The notes under the pieces: generated by a model | Told to the model about the DNA's origin: nothing | What the model saw: only the letters and a program-made list of their open reading frames with translations | The model's database searches: none | Position numbers and translations under genes: made by a program | Part shown: piece after piece, positions 52,199 through 61,686 of the stretch | Numbering within the stretch: the first letter of the stretch is position 1 | Layout of the letters: every line of letters begins with the position of its first letter | Assembly (NCBI GenBank): GCA_004028795.1 | Contig: SAIW01000010.1 | Location: 124,001-188,000 of the forward strand | DNA: 64,000 bases | Direction of reading: 5' to 3' | Source of the DNA: Chitinophagaceae bacterium | Lineage (GTDB): Bacteria > Bacteroidota > Bacteroidia > Chitinophagales > Chitinophagaceae

Positions 52199-54114
52199 GG
52201 CGGTAATACAAAATATTCATCATCTCTTCCAACAGCATATTCTTCCTCCGTCCAGTAATCATAAAGGGTAACAGGTTGCTTACCTGTTTCTTTAAATACA
52301 TACCAAGTTATAAAAGAAGTTTGGTTATTGTAATTGAATAGGCAATACAAATATTGATTACCATAACTTCTTACAAAACCTGCCACATGAATATTATGCG
52401 GTGTAAGCCATTGAATATTTTTATAATCGCCTATTGCAGGTAATTGTTTTCTTATACTTAACAACCTTTGTGTATTTGCATAAATACGCCCTTCAACAGT
52501 ATCAGTATTATTTACTGTTTCATTTTTCTGCCAGTTAACTAAAGGCCTGTGCATCCATCTGTTATCATAACTTTTTCCTTCTTCATTCAAATAACTATAA
52601 TCATTAGTATACCCTGCTTCATCACCATAAAACAGCATTGATATTCCACCTATAAAAAAACTTTGTGCCTGCATCATGGTAATCTTACTAACAGCTATTG
52701 TAACAGCTGCTGCATCATTATCATTTATTGCTTTTTCTAATCCACATAAAGAAGCCAGCGTGCCGCTTATTCTTGCATCTTGTGTTTTAGGATTAACGGC
52801 AAATAAAGCACCTCTTGCAGGTGAGTTATAAGAGCTGCCTGAGTAATATTCTTTTAAAAATTTCCTGTGTTCATAAGCATTAAAGCCTGCTTTATTAATC
52901 ATCCAATCATCGTACCCTAAACCGATATCATCATGGCAACGTGTGTAATTTATCCATGTTGTCCCATAAGGCTTTTGTAATAATATTTCCTGAGCTGCCA
53001 ACATAACTCTTGTATCTGTTGTTGCCAAAGCATCCCATTGCAAAGCCATTTGTGTAGCATTATAAGCAACATCGCACTCTTTTGCTGTGTAATTATCCGT
53101 TCCGAAATATTTAATAATTTCTGTGGGTGCTACTATAGCTTCACCTAATAAAGCCATACCGGGTGTTGCAACAGCAACGCATTGCTTAATTAACCTGAGT
53201 AATGTATGAGCTTTAGGTAAATTCTGGCAGGTAGTGCCTAATTGTTTCCAAATAAAGGCAGGTGCATCAATACGCAGTACATCAATCCCTAAGTTGGCAT
53301 AGAAGAAAATATTATTAAGCATTTCAATAAATACCTGCGGGTTGGTATAATTTAAATCCCATTGATAGTTATGAAATACAGTCATTACCCATTGTTGGCA
53401 TTCTTCATTCCATGTAAAATTTCCGGGTGCTGCTTCAGGAAAAATTTCGGGCATAGTGCTTTCAAAAGCATCAGGTAAGTTTCTGTCTTGAAACATGTAA
53501 TAATAATCCTGATAATGCTTCTCTCCTGCTTTGGCTTTTTGTGCCCATTCATGATGGTGTGAAGTATGGTTCAACACAATGTCAATCATTAAATAAAAAC
53601 CTTCCTGCTGTAAATGAGTAATAAGTTGTTGCAAATCTTTTAGCGTTCCGAATTTTTCCTCAACCTCTCTGAAGTTTGAAACTGCATAGCCGCCATCACT
53701 TTCAGTAGCAGGACTTTTAAACAAAGGCATTAAATGAAGAAAATTAATCCCCAGGTTTTTTAAGTATGGAAGTTTGGATGGAAGGTTTTGTAAGTTTCCG
53801 CAAAAACGATCTACATATAAACTCATGCCCGCAATATGATTACTCAAAAACCAATAATCTTTTTGCAGTTTAGCATCATCAATATTTTTTAATATTACCG
53901 AACGGTTACTATGTGTTTCAACAATTGTTTCTATCAGTTGATTAAAGAATAATGCTGCTTCAGGATGCCCGCCATAAAGAGTATTATATAAATCACTTAA
54001 TAAGCTGATATGCAATTGTAACCTTTCGTAAAATGCTTTATCAGCTTCAGTAGCAGCAATATTAAATTTCAGTATGGTTTCATTAATTAACCTTTCAAAC
54101 GCACTGGGATGCAT
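52168..54114 (-). CDS. Amylosucrase, glycoside hydrolase family 13 subfamily 4
   Basis: This 648-residue protein has no signal peptide and is cytosolic. Amylosucrase uses sucrose to extend an alpha-1,4-glucan and releases fructose. Catalytic residues are Asp283 (GIDVLRIDAPAF), Glu325 (LLGEAIVAP) and Asp395 (TRCHDDIG), against Asp286, Glu328 and Asp393 of the Neisseria polysaccharea enzyme. The segment IWKQLGTTCQNLPKAHTLL is specific to amylosucrases. It has the N-terminal helical domain of the family. It is last in the operon, five bases after the fructokinase, which would phosphorylate the fructose released. Confidence 0.94.
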   Translation of the reverse strand: MHPSAFERLINETILKFNIAATEADKAFYERLQLHISLLSDLYNTLYGGHPEAALFFNQLIETIVETHSNRSVILKNIDDAKLQKDYWFLSNHIAGMSLYVDRFCGNLQNLPSKLPYLKNLGINFLHLMPLFKSPATESDGGYAVSNFREVEEKFGTLKDLQQLITHLQQEGFYLMIDIVLNHTSHHHEWAQKAKAGEKHYQDYYYMFQDRNLPDAFESTMPEIFPEAAPGNFTWNEECQQWVMTVFHNYQWDLNYTNPQVFIEMLNNIFFYANLGIDVLRIDAPAFIWKQLGTTCQNLPKAHTLLRLIKQCVAVATPGMALLGEAIVAPTEIIKYFGTDNYTAKECDVAYNATQMALQWDALATTDTRVMLAAQEILLQKPYGTTWINYTRCHDDIGLGYDDWMINKAGFNAYEHRKFLKEYYSGSSYNSPARGALFAVNPKTQDARISGTLASLCGLEKAINDNDAAAVTIAVSKITMMQAQSFFIGGISMLFYGDEAGYTNDYSYLNEEGKSYDNRWMHRPLVNWQKNETVNNTDTVEGRIYANTQRLLSIRKQLPAIGDYKNIQWLTPHNIHVAGFVRSYGNQYLYCLFNYNNQTSFITWYVFKETGKQPVTLYDYWTEEEYAVGRDDEYFVLPPYSFCVMEAR

Positions 54115-54119
54115 ATATA

Positions 54120-55073
54120 CTAATTAAAAATACTGTTAGATAAATGTTTAAATGCTTCCATAGCCCCCATAAATTCGCAGGTTCTTGCACCGGCTTTATT
54201 AGCATTAATAATAATTTTTTGCCAGTCATCTTCAGTCAATGAGGCTATGTTTTCTGATGATAATAAGCTAAGCTGATATAATACTGCACCAACAAATGCA
54301 TCTCCCGCTCCTGTTGTATCTGTTGGTTTTACTTCAATGCTCGGAACAATAAATCGCTTTTTCTTTACGCATAATAATGTTCCTTCTTTACCTAATGTTA
54401 TTGCAAATACATTTTCCATTCTTTCTGAAAACTCCTCCGCTGCTGCATTTACAGAGTTAGTATTGGTTATAAGCATAGCTTCTTCATCGCTTACTTTAAA
54501 AAAGTTACAATGATTTAAAAAATGCCATGATTGTTTAATAAAGTAGGATACATTTTTTTGAAAGAGGAGATGACGATAATTCGGATCGAAACTGATAAAT
54601 ATTTTTTGCTCAATGGCTTTATGTAATAATGATAGATAAGCTTTTTGTAAAGGGCCATCTAAGAAAGCTGTTGCCGAGCCGAAATGTATAATGCTAAACT
54701 CAGATAAATCTATTTGCTCAATTTCTGTTTCTGTTAATTGCCCGTCTGCCCCGCGGTTAAAATAAAAATCTCTTTCTCCGTTTTCCATTAACGAAACAAA
54801 GGCAAATGTTGTAAAGAAATTTGCATCCTGTATTACCCATTTGGTTGAAACACCGAATGATTGCATTACTTCAATTAAATGTTTGCCGAAAGGGTCTATC
54901 CCCACTTTGGCAGCTAACTCTGCTTTGCCACCCAATGCTGCAATAGCTGCTGCCACATTGGTTGGTGCACCTCCGGCTTTTTTTAAAAAGTTATTACCAT
55001 TGTTTAATGATGTGCCTTTATCGGTACAAATCATATCAATCAATGCTTCACCAATACAAAGAATTTTTTTCAT
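54120..55073 (-). CDS. Fructokinase-type PfkB family carbohydrate kinase
   Basis: This 317-residue protein has the two PfkB signatures: GGAPTNVAAAIAALGG (34-49) and DTTGAGDAFVGAVL (252-265), with the catalytic base Asp258. FFTTFAFVSLMENGERDFYFNRGAD matches the sugar-binding lid of bacterial fructokinases. It should make fructose-6-phosphate from fructose and ATP in the cytosol. Its place three bases after the GH13 gene and ahead of amylosucrase fits sucrose breakdown well. Confidence 0.92.
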   Translation of the reverse strand: MKKILCIGEALIDMICTDKGTSLNNGNNFLKKAGGAPTNVAAAIAALGGKAELAAKVGIDPFGKHLIEVMQSFGVSTKWVIQDANFFTTFAFVSLMENGERDFYFNRGADGQLTETEIEQIDLSEFSIIHFGSATAFLDGPLQKAYLSLLHKAIEQKIFISFDPNYRHLLFQKNVSYFIKQSWHFLNHCNFFKVSDEEAMLITNTNSVNAAAEEFSERMENVFAITLGKEGTLLCVKKKRFIVPSIEVKPTDTTGAGDAFVGAVLYQLSLLSSENIASLTEDDWQKIIINANKAGARTCEFMGAMEAFKHLSNSIFN

Positions 55074-55076
55074 ATA

Positions 55077-56828
55077 CTATAATTCATAAACTGCTGCTTC
55101 ATAAGGTCGTAAAACTTTATTTGAAGCAGTTGAATAATTACTGATAAGTTGTTTTGCTTTTAAAAGGTTAATACCGGTATTTGCTGTTGCATTATTTGCG
55201 GTAAAGTTTAATAACACTAACAATTTTTTGCCATTCAATTCTCTTGTATAAGCATAAACAGCAGGATTATTTTTATCGAGCAATGTATATTTTCCATACA
55301 CGAGTGCAAGATTATTTTTTCTTAACTGTACCATTTTTCTGAAATAATTAAGAATAGAATTAGCATCTTTATCCTGCACAGCGGCGTTTATGGTTGTGTA
55401 GTTTGCATTAACATTTATCCAGGGCTTGCCTGTTGTAAAACCCGCATTAATACTATCATTCCATTGAAAAGGTGTTCTGCCGTTATCTCTGCTTTCAAAA
55501 GCTTTGCGTATAATAAACTCACTTAAGTTTCCGCCGTGCGTTTTTTGATATTGATATTCGTTTAATGTTTGCACATCTCTGTAATCTTCAATCTTATTAA
55601 AACGGATATTCGTCATTCCTAATTCATCACCATTATAATAATATGGTGTGCCTCGCATACTCATTAAAAAAGTGATTAACATTTTTGCAGATTGTTCTCT
55701 AAACTGCGGAGCATCATTTCCAAAACGTGTTACAAGCCTTGCCTGATCATGATTAGAAAGAAAAACAGATAGCCAACCATTGTTTGCAAAAGCACTATCC
55801 CATTTAGAAAATATTTCTTTGAATTTAATGATGCTATACTTTTCTCCGTTTGGCGTTGAAGGATATTTAGCCAAATTAACACCATCAAATGCATAAGCCA
55901 TCCCTAATTCATTTCTGCCCGCATCAACCAAATTATGTGCATCTTCAAAAGTTTGTCCTGCACCTTCTGCAACACTCATTACATCATACTTGCTGAACAC
56001 TTCTTTATTCATTTCTTTTAAATAATCATGTAAGCCGTTTACCATGCCGTAATACTTTTCAAACTTTGTATTTAAGTCTGAAGGAAGTGCAGGCCATGTT
56101 GTATCCTTAGCAGCAAATTGAAAAGCATCTAACCTGAATCCATCAACGCCTTTAGCAGCCCAGAACTTCATCATATCATACACTTCATTTCTAACTTTAG
56201 GATTCTCCCAATTTAAATCCGGTTGTTTACGCGAGAAATAATGCAGATAATAAGCATTGGTTAAAGAGTCATACTTCCATGCATCATGATTTACATCGAA
56301 CAAACTATAACGATAAGGTGGTTTGCCTCTTTCTGCATTCCACCAGTGATAATAATTTCTGTAAGGGTTCGTTCTTGAGCTTCTGCTTTGTTTAAACCAT
56401 TCATGTTCATCGCTGCTGTGGTTTACCACAATATCCATTACTAATTTTATTCCGCGTTCATGCATTCCTTTTAATAAACTATCAAAGTCCTGCATGGTGC
56501 CGAAGTCTTTCATAATATTTCTATAATCGCTTACATCATAACCATTATCATCATTAGGTGAACTGTAAATAGGGTTTAGCCAAACAGCAGTAATACCAAG
56601 GCTTTTAATATAATCTAATTTGGAAATAATACCTTTCAAATCGCCAATACCGTCACCATCACTGTCTTTAAAACTGCGGGGATAAATTTGATACACTACT
56701 GCTTCTTTCCACCATTTTCTGTTTAATGTGTCAACAGTTGAAAGTTTTTTTTCAGCACTATTATGGCAGGATGAGATTAATGTTGATAAAAAGAGGCAAT
56801 AAAGCAGTTGTACTGATTTTCCTTGCAT
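55077..56828 (-). CDS. GH13 alpha-glucosidase lipoprotein (oligo-1,6-glucosidase-like, subfamily 31 type)
   Basis: This 583-residue protein has a lipobox ending at Cys21 (LISSC), so it is periplasmic or surface-exposed. QIYPRSFKDSDGDGIGDLKGI (47-67) and MDIVVNHSSDEHEWF are typical of the oligo-1,6-glucosidase/alpha-glucosidase group. The catalytic residues are Asp234 (GVDGFRLDAF), Glu288 (SVAEGAG) and Asp361 (FLSNHDQAR). It hydrolyses alpha-glucosides, possibly sucrose or isomalto-oligosaccharides. Being exported, it works on the other side of the inner membrane from the amylosucrase of the same operon. Confidence 0.9.
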   Translation of the reverse strand: MQGKSVQLLYCLFLSTLISSCHNSAEKKLSTVDTLNRKWWKEAVVYQIYPRSFKDSDGDGIGDLKGIISKLDYIKSLGITAVWLNPIYSSPNDDNGYDVSDYRNIMKDFGTMQDFDSLLKGMHERGIKLVMDIVVNHSSDEHEWFKQSRSSRTNPYRNYYHWWNAERGKPPYRYSLFDVNHDAWKYDSLTNAYYLHYFSRKQPDLNWENPKVRNEVYDMMKFWAAKGVDGFRLDAFQFAAKDTTWPALPSDLNTKFEKYYGMVNGLHDYLKEMNKEVFSKYDVMSVAEGAGQTFEDAHNLVDAGRNELGMAYAFDGVNLAKYPSTPNGEKYSIIKFKEIFSKWDSAFANNGWLSVFLSNHDQARLVTRFGNDAPQFREQSAKMLITFLMSMRGTPYYYNGDELGMTNIRFNKIEDYRDVQTLNEYQYQKTHGGNLSEFIIRKAFESRDNGRTPFQWNDSINAGFTTGKPWINVNANYTTINAAVQDKDANSILNYFRKMVQLRKNNLALVYGKYTLLDKNNPAVYAYTRELNGKKLLVLLNFTANNATANTGINLLKAKQLISNYSTASNKVLRPYEAAVYEL

Positions 56829-56837
56829 AATAATTTT

Positions 56838-58178
56838 TTAGTGGCTGCTGCCTGAAGGCATTGAAAGTATTGCTTCTTCATCCGGTTTTTTAGCCTTTAT
56901 TAATAGCGTAGCCATTGCGGCAATTAATAAAAACACTCCAGCAAATGCAATGGCATTTCCTGCATTGTTGTGTAAAAAGTTTTTGAGTATGTAACCGAAT
57001 GTGGTTGTTTGAATAAACATTGGTATAACAATCATCATGTTAATGATACCCATATACACTCCATACCTTTCTTTCGGTATTTGACTTACCACCATTAAAT
57101 AGGGAATACCCATTATACTTGCCCAGCCTATACCAAAACCTGTTATAGCAACAAATAATAAATATTTATTTGCAATAAAAGGAAAGAAAAGAAAACCTGC
57201 ACCAGCTAATACAAGGCAACCGAAATGAACCAATTTCGGAGAGTACTTTTTTGCAAACCAAACCAATGCAAATGCAGATAGAAATGTTACCACATTATAC
57301 CATCCGTTTACAAGGCCTGTCCAGCTTACAGCTTCTTCATAAGCTGCAGCATTTGATTGTGGGGTTGCTTTCCAAACAGATAAAGCAACACTTTTAGATG
57401 AGTTCTGCCAATAACAAAACAATGCATACCATTGAAAGAGATATACCAATGCTAACTGCCATAATACTTTGGGCATATATTTTATTGCTTTGATAATGTC
57501 TGCAAAAGGAGAAAATATATTTAAAGGTTCTGCCTTCATTTTTTGCAATTCTTCTGCTGTCGGCGGTATTTCAGGTGTTGTTCTTGCACTCCACCATACA
57601 GAGCCGATTGAACAAACTGAGCCTAAAATAAACGAAGCAAAAACCCATGTTGGCAGCTTACCTGTTTTACCAACAAAAATCATTGGAAAAATAAAAAGAG
57701 AAACATTGGCCAATGTTTGGCCTAAACCTGTAAAAAAACTTTGTGCCTGAAAACCTATGGGTTGCTGCGAGCCATCTAATTTATCTGCAATAAATGCCCT
57801 ATAGGGTTCCATAGCAGTATTATTGCCTGCATCTAAAATCCATAATAAACCTGCAGCCATCCATAATGCACTGCTGAAAGGAAAAAGAAATAATGCCAAA
57901 CTACACACCATGGCACCTATAAAAAAGAAAGGCTTTCTTCTTCCGAATTTAGGATGCCATGTTTTATCACTTACGGCACCGATGATAGGTTGAATTAATA
58001 AACCCGTTAATGGACCGGCTAAATTGAGCCAAGGAATTTCATCTGGTTTAGCTCCTAAAAAATCATAAATCGGATTAACTGCACTTTGCTGTAAGCCAAA
58101 GCTGTATTGAATGCCGAAGAAGCCCACATTCATATTAATAATCTGGCTGAAGCTGAGTTTGGGTTTTGTAATTTGCAT
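56838..58178 (-). CDS. SUT/SLC45-like MFS transporter (sucrose or maltose type)
   Basis: This 446-residue protein has 12 membrane helices. The N-terminal part NVGFFGIQYSFGLQQSAVNPIYDFLGA, then GLLIQPIIGAVSDKTWHPKFGRRKPFFFIGA, matches the SUT/SLC45 and bacterial GPH-like disaccharide carriers. It is the first gene of a four-gene operon with gaps of 9, 3 and 5 bases, ending in amylosucrase, so sucrose is the likely substrate. A LacI operator palindrome lies 76 bases upstream. Confidence 0.9.
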   Translation of the reverse strand: MQITKPKLSFSQIINMNVGFFGIQYSFGLQQSAVNPIYDFLGAKPDEIPWLNLAGPLTGLLIQPIIGAVSDKTWHPKFGRRKPFFFIGAMVCSLALFLFPFSSALWMAAGLLWILDAGNNTAMEPYRAFIADKLDGSQQPIGFQAQSFFTGLGQTLANVSLFIFPMIFVGKTGKLPTWVFASFILGSVCSIGSVWWSARTTPEIPPTAEELQKMKAEPLNIFSPFADIIKAIKYMPKVLWQLALVYLFQWYALFCYWQNSSKSVALSVWKATPQSNAAAYEEAVSWTGLVNGWYNVVTFLSAFALVWFAKKYSPKLVHFGCLVLAGAGFLFFPFIANKYLLFVAITGFGIGWASIMGIPYLMVVSQIPKERYGVYMGIINMMIVIPMFIQTTTFGYILKNFLHNNAGNAIAFAGVFLLIAAMATLLIKAKKPDEEAILSMPSGSSH

Positions 58179-58253
58179 GCAATCGTAATAATAAACACTA
58201 ATGTAATACTCTTATTGTTTGGGATTTATACTACCTGCTGCCTGCTTTTTTTG

Positions 58254-58263
58254 CAAACGTTTG
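58254..58263. promoter_or_regulatory. LacI-type operator palindrome upstream of the sucrose-type operon
   Basis: CAAACGTTTG is identical to the palindrome at 36946-36955, and the flanks share a TTTGC end (GCAAACGTTTGATG here). On the minus strand its TTTG half could overlap the -33 element of the MFS promoter, so binding would block transcription. Confidence 0.72.
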
Positions 58264-58324
58264 ATGTAAATATTTTTAAAAAGAAGTTGAAGATAATTCC
58301 TGCAAAAGGTTTTAGCAGATACAA

Positions 58325-58356
58325 AAAAAGATAATCAGCAACCTGATTATCTTTTT
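58325..58356. terminator. Bidirectional terminator-like hairpin
   Basis: AAAAAGATAATCAG (58325-58338) and its exact reverse complement (58343-58356) form a 14-bp stem with a CAAC loop. A and T ends make it usable on either strand. It separates the sucrose-type operon's promoter from the PID-CTERM/T9SS unit transcribed toward it on the minus strand. Confidence 0.8.
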
Positions 58357-58455
58357 GGAAGTAATGTGAAGATTACTATTACTGTCGAAAGTTTAATTTT
58401 TTTTATATACGATTTAAAAGATTGATTGATTTTTAGTTTAACATAGCTTCAACTA

Positions 58456-58485
58456 AATAGGTCTTTGAATTATCAAAGACCTATT
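58456..58485. repeat. Perfect 13-bp inverted repeat after the PID-CTERM gene
   Basis: AATAGGTCTTTGA (58456-58468) pairs exactly with TCAAAGACCTATT (58473-58485) around an ATTA loop. It lies 26 bases after the small gene's stop on the minus strand. No T-run follows on either side, so it is either a terminator without a U-tract or a transcript-stabilising hairpin; the real terminator may be the one at 58325. Confidence 0.75.
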
Positions 58486-58510
58486 GCTTAAATTGTACTC
58501 AATAAGAAAG

Positions 58511-58753
58511 CTATTTTTCATTTTGTTTTCTTCGTTGTTCTCTTACCTTCTTTACGCCGTAGCCTATACCACCTGCAATGAGAAGGGATAATCCTCCATC
58601 TACAGGGGCATCTGCATCAAATATAGGGTCAGGGTCGGCATGGGCTATGCCGTAAGTGCTGATTAAAATAACTGCTATCAGGTATACATGCTTACTATAG
58701 CGGCTGTTAATAATTTTGTTGGCTATCTTTTGTATGTTGATGATGATTTTCAT
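58511..58753 (-). CDS. Small PID-CTERM-like sorting-signal protein
   Basis: This 80-residue protein is made of an N-terminal membrane or signal segment (23-40, ending AHADPDP), a short acidic linker, and a C-terminal tripartite tail. The tail is APVDGGLSLLIAGGIGYG (about 49-66) followed by the basic KKVREQRRKQNEK. The P-[IV]-D-G-G-L-S-L-L motif, hydrophobic helix and basic end match the PID-CTERM-type putative protein-sorting signal found in many Bacteroidota. Its role is unknown. It follows the T9SS cargo gene by 44 bases on the same strand. Confidence 0.75.
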   Translation of the reverse strand: MKIIINIQKIANKIINSRYSKHVYLIAVILISTYGIAHADPDPIFDADAPVDGGLSLLIAGGIGYGVKKVREQRRKQNEK

Positions 58754-58797
58754 GTTATTCGTTTTTACTTGGTTGGTAATGGAATGTTGTTGGGCTT

Positions 58798-61626
58798 TTA
58801 CTCTTTTACTACTTTTTGTACACTGCTCACTTTATCGTTCTTTACTTCTACCAAGAGTATTCCCTTACCTATGCCTTGTAAGCCTACCTTAATACTGCTT
58901 GCCCCTACTCCTGCCTGTTGTGTCTGCAGGGTCTGCCCGTCGGCTGTCAGTACTCTTACATTGGTTACGCTTGTGGTGCTTACCGCATCTTTGCCTAATG
59001 TAATGGTTAACTGGTCTGCTACGGGGTTGGGGCTTAACTGTACTGCTATCGTATTGTTATTCGTGTTATCTATTACCGCTGTGGTTTTGTTGTTTTGTAA
59101 TACTAATTCAAAGCGATTGTCGCCTTTGGTGGCCGTGTCTTTTGTTATGCTGAAGGTATAGCTGTCGTTTGCTGCTTTTAGTACTGTTTCTGTCTGTAGT
59201 AACTTGTCTCTCAGTATGACTGTTTTATCTTCCATGCCTTCAATGGATGTTACTTTTAAGGTGAAGTCATTGGCTGTCAGGTTGGTTTTTATGCCGATAG
59301 GTATTACTGTTACATCATTACCTCTGGCATCTATACATAGTTTGCTGCCATCGGAAGCAATGCTGTACATATCGAAGTTGATATTGCTCCATTTGGCTGC
59401 ATCGTATCTGTCGGTTGAACCATTGCCTGCTCCTGCATCTATTCTTACCTGCAACGCATCCATCTCGCCGTAACTGTTGACTGCTGTCAATCTTAATTTG
59501 GGGGTGGTGCTGCCGGTTCCCATTAGTACTAACGGGGTACCGGTTGATTTGGCTGTTTCTGCAAACTGTATGGTTTGGCCTGCTGCTCCGGCTTGTATAA
59601 AGAAGGCTCCCATGCTCGGGATAATTACATTTGTTGTTCCATCATTGGTATAAGCATCATAACCGCCGGCAAATACGGCTGCTCCTGTACTGCTCTTATA
59701 TGGATTGTATACATAAAAAGTACCGCCGATATTGGCATTGCTATTAATGGCTCCACCATTTGATTTTAATAATTTTAAATTGATGGGGCTGGCATAGGGA
59801 TTACCCACCAAATTATAGTTGTTGGCTCCGCCGCTGTATTGTAAGCTGTAATCGGCTACTGTGGTTCCATCGTTTAAAGCTCCGGTGGCGGAGATGGCAA
59901 AAGCGGTTGGCCCTCCGCCGGTAGTATAACTGTTGCCGCTCTGGCCGCTACTTAAGCCATTACCTTCATTGGCCTGACCTCTTACCATTACATATATCGG
60001 TTGGGTGTATTTCCAGATACTTGCTGTGGCATCCGTTACTCCTGTTAATGCTGAGCCTGCTGCTGCTGTGGCATTGTAGGTAAACACGGATGGATTGCCG
60101 CTGCTGCTGGCATAAGTTCCGCTGCCTGTAGCGGTGCTTAAACCTGTTACTGCTAAACTATTTGTTATGGCTGAGATATTTTGTGTCGCTGTAAAGGGTG
60201 TGCTTAGCACTCTATAGGCTCTCTGAGCAGGAAACCATCGCTGTACCGTTACATTGCCACTGATGCCGCCTGATGATATGGCTGCTACATAAGCTGTTCC
60301 GCTTGCTGTGGAGCCTAAGGTTAAATTACCACCCGTGGTTAATGTGCCGGATGTTATGGTGAGACTCTTGGTTAGCTTTGTAACACTGCTCAATGCAACA
60401 CCGGAACTATTATTTATTACAAGATTAGGAATACTGCTTATTAGCTCTGAACCTGTTGCTTGAGACGAAGTACCTCCATAAGATAAAATAGCATTAGTGC
60501 CATATGCTATACTTCCGTTATTTGTTATGGTACCGCCATTTTGATTTAAAGTGCCGTTAATTGTTAATGTAACTCCATTATCAATTATCAATGTACCTCC
60601 TGATGATAATGTTACATTATTTAAAGTTTGATTACTACTTATTTGAAGTGTTCCACCATTACTGATAGTTACATTATTAGCAGATGGTAATGTGCCGCCA
60701 CCACTATTATTCAGTTTTAAAGTCCCGCCCGAAACAGTAGTTAATCCGGTATAAGTATTAGCAGCTGTTAAAGTAACAGTTCCGGTTCCTGCCTTTGTTA
60801 AAGCATTGGCATAACTGGTTCCGGAAGTTGTTTGATCTGCGTAATAACCATCTGTTATAGCATTGGCAATGCTAAAAGAGGTATTACTGGAACCAATACT
60901 TAAAGCTCCTGTACTTTGAATTGAAGCATTAGAAGAAGCACTTAATCCCCAATAGGCATTTCTGCTCTGACCTCCATCATAGTCATCCTGTAAATAAATT
61001 GAATAGTCAGTTATTGGATTTGATGTATTTAATTGAACGTCGTTAAATGTAGATGTAGTACTGCTCGTATTATCTTTCACAGTAATATTCATTCTATTGG
61101 CAGCAGTAAGCGTAAACGTAAAAATAAAATCGTGATAATTTGTTTGATTACCCCCAAAAGAAGCAGCAGAAGTAGCACCTCCGTTATACGCCAAGTACCA
61201 AGAACCATAACCCGAACCTGTGTAAGCAGGCCCATCTAAGTTTACAGAAACAGCATAGTTGTTAGTTGCATCTGCAAATGAGCTTCTTGATGATGGTGAC
61301 GCCAACAATCCAATTCCGATTCTGCCATAAGCTCTGGTAAAAGAGCCTGCAATGGTAAATTTATCACCTATTTGCAATGCTCTTGCAGAACCTGTATTGT
61401 CTCCCGCAGTTTTAAAACTTCGCCAGGCAACTGATTGTTTACTACCGGAGGAGTTTGCGTACTGACCAATTTGTATTCCGGCAGACTGATCATAAATACC
61501 TGATGATCCGGATGTGAAAGTTGTAGGATAGTAGCTTACTTTTTGACCATAACTAACAGTTGCAGATTGAGCGTAAATGCAATTAGCTAATAGAACAAAT
61601 AGTAATGAAAGTAAAATTTTTTTCAT
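58798..61626 (-). CDS. Large secreted T9SS cargo protein with beta-strand passenger repeats
   Basis: The protein has about 942 residues from the ATG at 61626 (a TTG at 61632 adds two). The signal peptide ends IYAQ. An N-terminal globular domain is followed by beta-helix-like repeats rich in Gly, Ser and Thr (NTYTGLTTVSGGTLKLNNSGG, autotransporter-associated strand type, about 290-360). A long Gly/Ser-rich region follows. A type IX secretion C-terminal domain (about 870-942: VQLSPNPVADQLTITLG ... GKGILLVEVKNDKVSSVQKVVKE) targets it to the cell surface. The function is unknown; adhesin or surface-coat protein is a guess. The C-terminal half is much more GC-rich than the N-terminal half. Confidence 0.85.
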   Translation of the reverse strand: MKKILLSLLFVLLANCIYAQSATVSYGQKVSYYPTTFTSGSSGIYDQSAGIQIGQYANSSGSKQSVAWRSFKTAGDNTGSARALQIGDKFTIAGSFTRAYGRIGIGLLASPSSRSSFADATNNYAVSVNLDGPAYTGSGYGSWYLAYNGGATSAASFGGNQTNYHDFIFTFTLTAANRMNITVKDNTSSTTSTFNDVQLNTSNPITDYSIYLQDDYDGGQSRNAYWGLSASSNASIQSTGALSIGSSNTSFSIANAITDGYYADQTTSGTSYANALTKAGTGTVTLTAANTYTGLTTVSGGTLKLNNSGGGTLPSANNVTISNGGTLQISSNQTLNNVTLSSGGTLIIDNGVTLTINGTLNQNGGTITNNGSIAYGTNAILSYGGTSSQATGSELISSIPNLVINNSSGVALSSVTKLTKSLTITSGTLTTGGNLTLGSTASGTAYVAAISSGGISGNVTVQRWFPAQRAYRVLSTPFTATQNISAITNSLAVTGLSTATGSGTYASSSGNPSVFTYNATAAAGSALTGVTDATASIWKYTQPIYVMVRGQANEGNGLSSGQSGNSYTTGGGPTAFAISATGALNDGTTVADYSLQYSGGANNYNLVGNPYASPINLKLLKSNGGAINSNANIGGTFYVYNPYKSSTGAAVFAGGYDAYTNDGTTNVIIPSMGAFFIQAGAAGQTIQFAETAKSTGTPLVLMGTGSTTPKLRLTAVNSYGEMDALQVRIDAGAGNGSTDRYDAAKWSNINFDMYSIASDGSKLCIDARGNDVTVIPIGIKTNLTANDFTLKVTSIEGMEDKTVILRDKLLQTETVLKAANDSYTFSITKDTATKGDNRFELVLQNNKTTAVIDNTNNNTIAVQLSPNPVADQLTITLGKDAVSTTSVTNVRVLTADGQTLQTQQAGVGASSIKVGLQGIGKGILLVEVKNDKVSSVQKVVKE

Positions 61627-61686
61627 AAGCAATGCAAGTATTAGAATACTAAGTTTAGGTAAAAAACTTACTTTTCAAAATTTTTT

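Larger units (their letters stand above)
58179..58510. other. 332-base regulatory/intergenic region
   Basis: This is the longest gene-free stretch. It holds the sucrose-operon promoter region with the CAAACGTTTG palindrome (58254), a bidirectional terminator-like hairpin (58325-58356) and a second perfect inverted repeat (58456-58485). The rest is AT-rich with no other feature I can support. Confidence 0.7.

Noticed and set aside
58798-59763. Several open frames on the + strand opposite the T9SS protein gene
   Set aside because: They come from the GC-richer, low-stop codon use of the real minus-strand gene and encode no recognisable domain or start signal.
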